Source: Gammaproteobacteria bacterium (GTDB lineage Bacteria; Pseudomonadota; Gammaproteobacteria; Pseudomonadales; Pseudohongiellaceae). Taken from it: 19,096 nucleotides of DNA. Shown here in pieces: positions 12,632-19,096 of the stretch. A program made the translations under genes and the position numbers. The stretch covers positions 1 to 19,096 of the forward strand of contig PWQG01000410.1 of assembly GCA_003556835.1 (NCBI GenBank), written 5' to 3'. The notes under the pieces were generated by a model. The model worked only from the letters and a program-made list of their open reading frames with translations. It was not told the origin of the DNA and ran no database searches. How positions within the stretch are numbered: position 1 is the stretch's first letter; each line of letters opens with the position of its first letter.

Positions 12632-13750
12632 GTGACCTTACCCCCGGATAGATCATTGTTCAACCCGGTTGAGCATCGCCTGTTTCGCTACACGGCAGTT
12701 GTGTTCTGTATGATTGCACTGACAGCAATGGCAGGGTTGGTCTTGTGGTCATTTGCTCAGGTAGTGAGTGTTTTCTACAACCTGATCGTGTCGTTGTCTC
12801 TGGCCGGCATTCTGGCACTGGTGCTTTATCCTGTGGTGGATTTTCTCGATCACCGGGCTCGACTGCCGCGCGTGTTTGCCGTTCTTCTGGTCCTGCTGGT
12901 TTGTTCCATGACTATAGGCGGTCTGGTTTACCTGGTGGCGCCCACGTTGATCAGACAGGTCGTCGCCTTGATGACCACTTTGCCCGAAGCATTGGCACGC
13001 TGGGGGGAACATTTTTCCTTTTATTACCCGGACCTCAGCTCCATGATTTCCGACCGCTTCGAGAGCAGTGGTAGAGAGGGTGCCCAACCAGCACTGGTTG
13101 GTGCGCGCACGACCATAGCGTCCTATCTCGGGCTGTTGGCGGGTACCAGTTTCGTGCCCCTGTTCCTGTTCTTTGCCCTGCTTTCCGGGAACCTGCTTCG
13201 GGGAAAGGCAATTGAACTGCTGTCCATCTTCCACCAACCCACCCAATTGAAAGTGCTTTATTTCATGGATGTATTCGTGGGATATGTTACCGCCTTCTTC
13301 AGGGGCCAATTGATCATCGCAATGTGCATGGGTGGGTTGTATGCCCTGAGCTTTTCCTTGATCGGCCTGAGTTTCGGCGTGCTCGCCGGATTGGTCTTGG
13401 GACTGCTGAATATCGTTCCCTTCCTCGGTACCCTGATTGGCTTGATGGTGATCCTGCCCATGGCTTATCTGCAGCCTGCAGGTGGTATTGATTTACTACT
13501 TATGACTCTCGTGGCATTCGTAGTCGTGCAGCTGGTCGAAAGCTGGTTTCTAACACCGAAGATCATGGCCGACCGCTCGGGTCTGCATCCTGCGCTCGTG
13601 GTTGCTGCCTTGTTTTTCTGGGGTACAGCCCTGAGCCCCATTATCGGCATGATACTCGCGGTTCCCCTCACTGCGTTCTTCGTAGCCATCTGGAGTGAGC
13701 TCAAAGCCAGCGTGATGCATGTTCTGAGCAGGGGAGAGATCAGGCCATGA
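12632..13750 (+). CDS. AI-2E family transporter (TqsA/PerM-like permease)
   Basis: A 372-residue inner-membrane protein with a GTG start 5-6 bases after GGAG. It has about eight hydrophobic segments: two N-terminal pairs (TAVVFCMIALTAMAGLVLW; LIVSLSLAGILALVLYPVVD), one at AVLLVLLVCSMTIGGLVYLV, then a periplasmic or cytoplasmic helical insert (about 110-170), and the C-terminal block with GLLNIVPFLGTLIGLMVILP and HPALVVAALFFWG, typical of the family. Members include TqsA, proposed to export autoinducer-2, and Na+/H+ antiporter-like forms in halophiles; the substrate here cannot be told. The gene's last 4 bases overlap the diguanylate cyclase start, so the two are coupled. Confidence 0.9.
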   Translation: MTLPPDRSLFNPVEHRLFRYTAVVFCMIALTAMAGLVLWSFAQVVSVFYNLIVSLSLAGILALVLYPVVDFLDHRARLPRVFAVLLVLLVCSMTIGGLVYLVAPTLIRQVVALMTTLPEALARWGEHFSFYYPDLSSMISDRFESSGREGAQPALVGARTTIASYLGLLAGTSFVPLFLFFALLSGNLLRGKAIELLSIFHQPTQLKVLYFMDVFVGYVTAFFRGQLIIAMCMGGLYALSFSLIGLSFGVLAGLVLGLLNIVPFLGTLIGLMVILPMAYLQPAGGIDLLLMTLVAFVVVQLVESWFLTPKIMADRSGLHPALVVAALFFWGTALSPIIGMILAVPLTAFFVAIWSELKASVMHVLSRGEIRP

Positions 13751-14862
13751 GACAGCCGCATTCTTCGCAAAACGCGACCGGTAATGGCGCGCGCACAGCA
13801 CAATTTCCGGTTCTCCGGCACTTGCACAGGCTCTGGGAACACATGATCCGTGGTAAGTCGGAAAATGCTTCCCCGCAAGTGCGTGAATCGTACACGCGAG
13901 CCTTGGGTGACGTCTCTTTCGAAGACATGGCACAAATCACGCTGAATGCCATTGGTGATGCCGTGCTGGTCGTCAATCCGCAAGGTACGGTGATTTATCT
14001 GAACAAGGTGGCCGAGACATTCACTGGCTGGCCGGAACCGGATGCGCTTGGGCGTTCGGTCGAGGAAGTCTTTTTCATTATCGACGGCATAAGCCGGCAG
14101 CGGAGGGCGAGTCCCGCTCAGCGTGCCATGGATGAGGCACGAATCGTGGAGCTGGCCCTGGGTAGTGTATTGATCCGTCGCGACGGCAGCGAAATGGAGG
14201 TTGAAGATTCTGCCGCACCCATCCACGATTGCCTCGGAACAATGACCGGTGCGGTCATTGTGTTTCACGATGCCAGTCAATCAAAATCTGTAACGAAGAA
14301 GATGAGTCATCTTGCCCGGCACGACGCCCTTACTGACCTGCCCAATCGGGTGCTTCTCGTGGAGCGACTCACGCAGGCTATCGGCATGGCCGAACGACAC
14401 CACAAGCGGGTTGCGCTGCTGTTCGCTGATCTGGATCACTTCAAGGAGACCAATGACTCCTATGGCCATGCGGTCGGTGATCATCTGCTGAGGGAGGTGG
14501 CCGCGGACATGACGTCCTGTGTTCGCGCCACGGACACAGTAAGCCGCCACGGTGGTGATGAGTTTCTTATCCTGTTGACTGAAATCGAAGCGCAACAGGA
14601 TGCCGCCGGGGTTGCCGAGAAGCTACTGGCCAGATTCGCTGTCCCACGCATGATTGATGGTCACGAACTGCCAGTGACCCTGAGTATCGGGATCAGTGTG
14701 TACCCTGAGGATGGGTTCGATGCCGATACCCTGATGCTGAACGCAGATACGGCCATGTATGGTGCGAAGAATGCCGGCCGTAATACCTACCAATTCTGCC
14801 ACCAGGACCCTATAAAGGCGGGTGACTGTGTGCACGCCTTGTCGCCTTCCACAAAGAGCTGA
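13747..14862 (+). CDS. PAS-GGDEF diguanylate cyclase
   Basis: A 371-residue protein without membrane segments. A PAS domain spans about 60-175 (DMAQITLNAIGDAVLVVNPQ, TGWPEPDALGRSVEEVF, RRDGSEMEVEDSAAPI). The GGDEF domain spans about 180-350: HDALTDLPNR at 192-201, the metal-binding FADLDHFKETND with D228, the intact active site GGDEF at 269-273, and LSIGISVYPEDG. An inhibitory I-site RxxD (RATD, 260-263) sits five residues before the active site, so feedback inhibition by c-di-GMP is expected. It therefore should make c-di-GMP in response to an unknown PAS signal. The ATG overlaps the end of the transporter gene (ATGA). No EAL domain is present. Confidence 0.95.
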   Translation: MRQPHSSQNATGNGARTAQFPVLRHLHRLWEHMIRGKSENASPQVRESYTRALGDVSFEDMAQITLNAIGDAVLVVNPQGTVIYLNKVAETFTGWPEPDALGRSVEEVFFIIDGISRQRRASPAQRAMDEARIVELALGSVLIRRDGSEMEVEDSAAPIHDCLGTMTGAVIVFHDASQSKSVTKKMSHLARHDALTDLPNRVLLVERLTQAIGMAERHHKRVALLFADLDHFKETNDSYGHAVGDHLLREVAADMTSCVRATDTVSRHGGDEFLILLTEIEAQQDAAGVAEKLLARFAVPRMIDGHELPVTLSIGISVYPEDGFDADTLMLNADTAMYGAKNAGRNTYQFCHQDPIKAGDCVHALSPSTKS

Positions 14863-15039
14863 ATTTGACAATTGGACAGGTGCTGTCGAGTTGGTTTTGC
14901 TGTAAAATCAGCATCCGTAGTCTGTGGGTGTCACGCCCGCTCCCAGGGTGGTTATCCACAACACTGATCCGAGAAAAACGTGACTGAGTCGGTTTATACC
15001 AAGCAGCTGTCGCATCTCGCCGGACGTTGATCAAAACCT
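14863..15039 (+). promoter_or_regulatory. Intergenic region upstream of the Hen1-like gene
   Basis: About 180 non-coding bases. TTGACA (14865-14870) and TAAAAT (14903-14908) both look like promoter elements but are 32 bases apart and cannot pair. A perfect DnaA-box sequence TTATCCACA lies at 14952-14960; a single box has no clear meaning. No terminator hairpin with T-run follows the diguanylate cyclase gene, so read-through is possible. Confidence 0.3.
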
Positions 15040-15681
15040 ATGTACGATGATTTCATCTCATCCACATCAATGATGGAGCGCGGCACTGCCTTGCACGAGA
15101 TCCGTCTGGATCAGGTATTGCGCCGCCTCCGGGCCAGTGGTGCGCGCCGGGTTCTTGATCTGGGCTGTGGTTCCGGGCAATTGTTGCATCGCCTGGTTCT
15201 TGAGGAGCAGTTCGAAAAGATAGTCGGCCTGGAAACCTGTCCGCGCGTACTGATGTTGGCGAGACAATCACTTGCGAGTGATTTACAGGCACCATTCTCC
15301 CGATTGACGCTGCTCAATGGCTCCTATACGGAAGAACAGCCTTCTCTCCAGGGCTATGATGCCGCCGCCATGGTGGAGACCATCGAACATGTCAAACCCG
15401 AGTTGCTGTCGGCAGTGGAGCGGGTTGTGTTCACGCAGATGCGACCGCGGGTGATTTATCTGACAACACCAAACCGGGAATACAATCCGCTTTTTGACCT
15501 GCATCCGGGTGAGTTTCGGGAAGCGGACCACAAATTTGAATGGGACCGTGCCAGGTTTGCGCAGTGGGCAAGAGGCGTGGCCCGACGCAACGGCTACAAA
15601 GTGATTCTGGGCGGCATCGGCGAGGAGGATCCCGATCTTGGACCGCCAACCCAGACAGCGTACTTTTCGGTCCTGGATTGA
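15040..15681 (+). CDS. Stand-alone Hen1-type RNA 3'-end 2'-O-methyltransferase domain
   Basis: A 213-residue SAM-dependent methyltransferase. The SAM-binding loop is RVLDLGCGSGQLLHRL (about 37-52). The metal-binding signature of Hen1 is present: E113 and E116-H117 in VETIEHV and H164 in ADHKFEWDRARFAQW, matching the Glu-Glu-His-His set that holds Mn or Mg over the RNA 3' end. TTPNREYN (142-149) is another family motif. Bacterial Hen1 is normally about 450 residues, with an N-terminal domain that activates a Pnkp repair partner; that domain is absent here and no Pnkp gene is visible. The ribosome-binding site is weak; an ATG at 15070 or 15073 is also possible. The substrate is probably RNA, by family inference. 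Confidence 0.85.
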   Translation: MYDDFISSTSMMERGTALHEIRLDQVLRRLRASGARRVLDLGCGSGQLLHRLVLEEQFEKIVGLETCPRVLMLARQSLASDLQAPFSRLTLLNGSYTEEQPSLQGYDAAAMVETIEHVKPELLSAVERVVFTQMRPRVIYLTTPNREYNPLFDLHPGEFREADHKFEWDRARFAQWARGVARRNGYKVILGGIGEEDPDLGPPTQTAYFSVLD

Positions 15682-15744
15682 ATGCCGCATTACCCAGAGA
15701 ATTAATGCCCGGAGGTACTGACGGTTCAGCGTCGATATAGCCCC

Positions 15745-16206
15745 ATGTCAACAGAGCAGACCGATGCATACTGGATGCGCGAGGCGCTGAGCCTGGCAAA
15801 GGAAGCGGCCGCAGCAGGTGAAGTGCCCGTGGGCGCCGTGCTGGTCCGCGACGGAATCTGTATCGGCCAGGGTATCAATCAACCACTGGGCAGCCACGAT
15901 CCGACGGCTCACGCTGAAATCGGTGCCCTGCGTGATGCGGGCCAGCGCGAAGCCAATTATCGCCTGCCCGGCACCACGCTGTATGTGACCATCGAGCCCT
16001 GCACCATGTGTTTTGGTGCCATTGTGCATGCACGGGTCCAGACCCTGGTGTTTGGTGCTCGGGAGCCGCGCTACGGTGCGGTATTGAGTACAAGCGCCTT
16101 GCTCAGGCAGGGCAGTTATAATCACTATCCGGATTGCCGCGAAGGGGTCCTGGCTGAAGAGAGTGCCGGCCTTATGCGTGCTTTTTTCCAGCAACGCCGG
16201 ACCTGA
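15745..16206 (+). CDS. tadA: tRNA adenosine(34) deaminase
   Basis: Deaminates A34 to inosine in the anticodon of tRNA-Arg(ACG), allowing it to read CGU, CGC and CGA; essential in most bacteria. It is 153 residues long, slightly short of E. coli TadA (167). The zinc-binding and catalytic motifs are intact: HAE at 57-59 (E59 proton shuttle) and PCTMC with C86 and C89. VPVGAVLVRDG and VFGAREPRYGA are further family signatures. The ATG at 15745 has no clear ribosome-binding site; GGAGG at 15711-15715 is too far away but lies before an in-frame CTG, so the true start may be slightly upstream. It is 63 bases after the Hen1-like gene. Confidence 0.95.
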   Translation: MSTEQTDAYWMREALSLAKEAAAAGEVPVGAVLVRDGICIGQGINQPLGSHDPTAHAEIGALRDAGQREANYRLPGTTLYVTIEPCTMCFGAIVHARVQTLVFGAREPRYGAVLSTSALLRQGSYNHYPDCREGVLAEESAGLMRAFFQQRRT

Positions 16207-16338
16207 GAAAGCGTTGAATGATGCAGCGCTTCCCTGATTTTCACGGCAAGATGCAGTACCATATCGCCGCCGACGGCCGGTCACCTGACCCGGTGCTCGG
16301 GCGACCCCGAAATCCACCCATTCAGTCAAGGTTGCATT

Positions 16339-19096
16339 ATGCTTGTCCTGCTTGGCAGTACCGCCCTCAGTGAATTCCGTGCCCGTAAACTGCTGCAGCG
16401 CCTGCAATCCGAAGTCGCTGCGGTCACGGCTGTTTCAGCCAGGTATGTGCATTTTGTCGAAGTGGCGCAGGAGCTGCAGGCCGCGGAGCATGAGCTGCTA
16501 CAGGCACTGCTTGATGATGGTGGTCAGCAGCCGGAAATGGAGGAGGGCGTTGCCGCCGGTCTGCAACGCGTGGTGATTCCACGGCCCGGAACCCTGTCGC
16601 CCTGGTCGAGCAAAGCCACCGATATTCTGCGCAACTGTGGCCTGGACAAGGTGGAGCGTGTCGAGCGGGGTACCTGCTTCGAAGTCGAGACCGGAAAAGG
16701 CGTGAAGGACGATGAGTTACTATTGATCGACGCCGTATTGCACGACCGCATGACCCAGGTGGTGGTGGGTGAGTTGGACGAGGCCCGGGCGCTATTCTCG
16801 CATGAAGAGCCGCGCCCCCTGCAGAGCATTGATGTGATCGGCGAGGGTCGGGAGGCACTGGTACAGGCCAACCGCGAATTGGGCCTGGCGCTGGCGGGGG
16901 ACGAAATTGACTACCTGCTGGACAGCTTCACGTCCCTGCAGCGCAATCCCACCGACGTCGAGCTGATGATGTTCGCCCAGGCCAATTCCGAGCACTGCCG
17001 GCACAAAATATTCAATGCCAGCTGGACCCTGGATGGCGAAGACCAGGACCTGTCTCTGTTCGCCATGATCCGCAATACGCACAAGCAATCACCGGATGGT
17101 GTGTTGTCTGCCTACTCGGACAATGCCGCAGTCATGCGCGGGCACCAGGCGGAACGTTTCTTTCCGCAACCGGGTGACCATGAATATCGCTTCAATGACG
17201 AGGCGGTGCATATCCTGATGAAGGTGGAAACGCATAATCATCCCACGGCCATTGCACCGTATCCGGGAGCGGCCACCGGCAATGGCGGTGAAATCCGGGA
17301 CGAGGGGGCCACCGGGCTGGGGGCAAAACCCAAGGCCGGCCTCTGCGGCTTTACCGTTTCCAACCTGAACATTCCCGGCTGGGAGCAGCCCTGGGAAGAA
17401 GACTTCGGGCGTCCGGCGCATATTGTTTCGGCACTCGACATCATGCTCGAAGGCCCCATCGGTGCTGCCGCTTTCAATAACGAATTTGGCCGTCCCAATC
17501 TCTGTGGTTACTTTCGTACCTATGAAGAAGAAGTGCCGGTGGGAGAGGGCAGCGAAGTCCGTGGCTACAACAAACCCATCATGATTGCCGGCGGATACGG
17601 CAATATCCGTGAGTCCCATGTCGAGAAAACGGATATTCCCGTCGGCGCGAAACTCATTGTGCTCGGTGGTCCCGCGATGCTGATCGGCCTGGGGGGCGGT
17701 GCCGCGTCCTCGATGGCTGGCGGCGAAGGCAGCGCCGAACTCGATTTTGCCTCCGTACAACGGGAAAATCCCGAAATGGAGCGACGTTGCCAGGAAGTCA
17801 TTGATCGATGCTGGCAACTGGGTGAACAGAACCCGATTGCCTTCATTCATGATGTGGGTGCCGGAGGTCTTTCCAATGCCTTGCCGGAGCTGGTCAAGGA
17901 TGGTGGCCGCGGTGGGCGGTTTGACCTGCGGCAGATCCCCAATGCCGAGCCGGGCATGTCACCGGTGGAAATCTGGTGCAACGAGGCGCAGGAGCGTTAT
18001 GTGCTGGCGGTGAAACCGGATGAGCTTGCCCGTTTCGAGGCGCTCTGCGAGCGTGAGCGCTGTCCGTTTGCGGTGGTGGGTGAGGCCACCGAGGAAGAGC
18101 TGATCGAGTTGTCGGACGAACATTTCGCCAACCGGCCGATCGACCTGCCCATGAGTGTGCTGTTCGGCAAGCCGCCGAAAATGCACCGGGAAGCCCAGGC
18201 GCTGGAGACCCGGCATGTTGCCCTGGATACCGGCGACATCCAGCTGCGTGAGGCTGTGGAGCGGGTTCTCAGTCTGCCTGCCGTGGCCAGCAAGAGTTTT
18301 CTGATCACCATCGGCGACCGCAGCATTACCGGCCTGGTGGCGCGCGATCAGATGGTGGGGCCCTGGCAGGTTCCGGTGGCCGATGTGGCCGTGACCGCCA
18401 GTGGTTTCAACAGCTATTGTGGCGAAGCCATGGCCATGGGCGAGCGCACGCCGGTGGCGCTGCTCGACGGGCCGGCATCGGGTCGTATGGCCATTGCTGA
18501 AGCGATCACCAATATCGCCGCGTCGGCCATTGATGAGCTGGGCAAGGTCAAGCTGTCTGCCAACTGGATGGTGGCGGCCGGGCATCCGGGGGAAGACGCA
18601 AAACTTTACGAGACGGTGCGGGCCGTGGGCATGGAGCTGTGTCCGGCGCTGGGCATCTGCATACCGGTGGGCAAGGACTCGATGTCGATGCGCACGGTCT
18701 GGTCTGACGACGGAAAAGCAAAAAGCAGTACGTCGCCCCTGTCCCTGATCATTTCGGCATTTGCGCCGGTCAGTGACATCCGGCGCACACTGACGCCGCA
18801 GCTGCGCACTGATCAGGGTGAGACCGACCTGTTACTGCTGGATCTGGGGCGAGGCCACAATCGCCTGGGTGGCTCGGCCCTGGCCCAGGTGTATCGGGAG
18901 CTTGGTGACACGCCGGCGGACCTCGATCGGGCCTTGGACCTGCGCAACTTCTTTGAATTGGTGCAATCGCTTAACCGCGACGGTCTGGCGCTGGCCTATC
19001 ATGATCGCTCCGATGGTGGCCTGTTCGCGACCCTGGCGGAGATGGCCTTTGCCGGGCATTGCGGGGTGGATCTGCAACTGGCTGAACTGGCCAGCG
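16339..19096 (+). CDS. purL: Phosphoribosylformylglycinamidine synthase, 3' truncated by window edge
   Basis: Converts FGAR, glutamine and ATP to FGAM, the fourth step of purine synthesis. This is the large single-chain form of gammaproteobacteria, normally about 1,290 residues; 919 codons are visible and the C-terminal glutamine amidotransferase domain lies beyond the window. Recognised parts: the PurS-like N-terminal domain (MLVLLGSTALSEFRARKLLQ; TPRPGT-like IPRPGTLSPWSSKATDI), the linker with FAQANSEHCRHKIFNA (about 213-228), the first ATP-grasp-like (AIR synthase-related) domain with KVETHNHPTA and GGEIRDEGATG, HDVGAGGLSNALPEL, and the second with GDRSITGLVARDQMVGPWQV and PVGKDSMSM. AAGG lies 7 bases before the ATG. 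The 130-base gap after tadA holds no gene. Confidence 0.97.
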   Translation, partial: MLVLLGSTALSEFRARKLLQRLQSEVAAVTAVSARYVHFVEVAQELQAAEHELLQALLDDGGQQPEMEEGVAAGLQRVVIPRPGTLSPWSSKATDILRNCGLDKVERVERGTCFEVETGKGVKDDELLLIDAVLHDRMTQVVVGELDEARALFSHEEPRPLQSIDVIGEGREALVQANRELGLALAGDEIDYLLDSFTSLQRNPTDVELMMFAQANSEHCRHKIFNASWTLDGEDQDLSLFAMIRNTHKQSPDGVLSAYSDNAAVMRGHQAERFFPQPGDHEYRFNDEAVHILMKVETHNHPTAIAPYPGAATGNGGEIRDEGATGLGAKPKAGLCGFTVSNLNIPGWEQPWEEDFGRPAHIVSALDIMLEGPIGAAAFNNEFGRPNLCGYFRTYEEEVPVGEGSEVRGYNKPIMIAGGYGNIRESHVEKTDIPVGAKLIVLGGPAMLIGLGGGAASSMAGGEGSAELDFASVQRENPEMERRCQEVIDRCWQLGEQNPIAFIHDVGAGGLSNALPELVKDGGRGGRFDLRQIPNAEPGMSPVEIWCNEAQERYVLAVKPDELARFEALCERERCPFAVVGEATEEELIELSDEHFANRPIDLPMSVLFGKPPKMHREAQALETRHVALDTGDIQLREAVERVLSLPAVASKSFLITIGDRSITGLVARDQMVGPWQVPVADVAVTASGFNSYCGEAMAMGERTPVALLDGPASGRMAIAEAITNIAASAIDELGKVKLSANWMVAAGHPGEDAKLYETVRAVGMELCPALGICIPVGKDSMSMRTVWSDDGKAKSSTSPLSLIISAFAPVSDIRRTLTPQLRTDQGETDLLLLDLGRGHNRLGGSALAQVYRELGDTPADLDRALDLRNFFELVQSLNRDGLALAYHDRSDGGLFATLAEMAFAGHCGVDLQLAELAS

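Noticed and set aside
17089..18585. Long open frames antisense to purL (253 and 208 codons)
   Set aside because: They are mirror frames of strongly conserved PurL sequence with no start signals or family features.
2310..19096. Second copy of the guaA 3' end as an attachment site
   Set aside because: By eye I found no direct repeat of the terminal guaA sequence in the rest of the window.

Overview
This looks like a chromosomal segment of a gammaproteobacterium of moderate GC. GuaB, GuaA, TadA and the large single-chain PurL all read like gammaproteobacterial housekeeping proteins, and tadA next to purL is a familiar gammaproteobacterial pairing. The genus cannot be named from this window alone.

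Layout. (1) Positions 1-2451: the 3' half of guaB, then guaA, closed by a very strong bidirectional terminator. (2) About 2452-15039: a patchwork of small and medium accessory genes on both strands, most from families linked to envelope stress, stationary phase or osmotic stress. Left to right: an exported PRC-barrel protein (+); a ferritin-like protein with a probably damaged C-terminus and an unknown charged protein (-); a glycine-zipper lipoprotein (-); a Bax-like glucosaminidase (-); an HPF/RaiA-type ribosome factor (-); a 24-residue membrane peptide (+); an outer-membrane barrel (-); a CsbD-like protein (+); a YqjD/ElaB-type membrane-anchored protein (-); a small acidic lipoprotein (+); a three-gene minus-strand operon of an Anbu proteasome-like peptidase, an N-formylglutamate amidohydrolase-like protein and a transglutaminase-like protein; a second YqjD/ElaB-type protein (-); and a plus-strand operon of a second CsbD-like protein, an AI-2E family transporter and a PAS-GGDEF diguanylate cyclase. 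(3) Positions 15040-19096: a stand-alone Hen1-type RNA 3'-end methyltransferase, tadA, and purL running off the right edge.

How it fits together. guaB-guaA and purL are purine synthesis genes. The 12.6 kb between guaA and the Hen1-like gene is not purine-related. It starts just past the 3' end of guaA, a known integration hot spot, but I see no integrase, transposase or second copy of the guaA end. Two themes recur: ribosome hibernation or membrane anchoring (HPF plus two YqjD-like proteins), and envelope maintenance (lipoproteins, glucosaminidase, barrel, PRC-barrel).

Most notable observations. The two CsbD-like genes, 4 kb apart, share a non-coding leader: a 20-bp element matching at 18 positions, a palindrome at nearly the same distance from the start codon, and the ribosome-binding site. 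This suggests one common regulator. The Anbu operon lacks the ATP-grasp and alpha-E partners usually found with Anbu and carries an N-formylglutamate amidohydrolase-like gene instead. Several genes of 24-66 codons have good ribosome-binding sites and are easy to miss. I saw no tRNA, rRNA, CRISPR array or insertion sequence.
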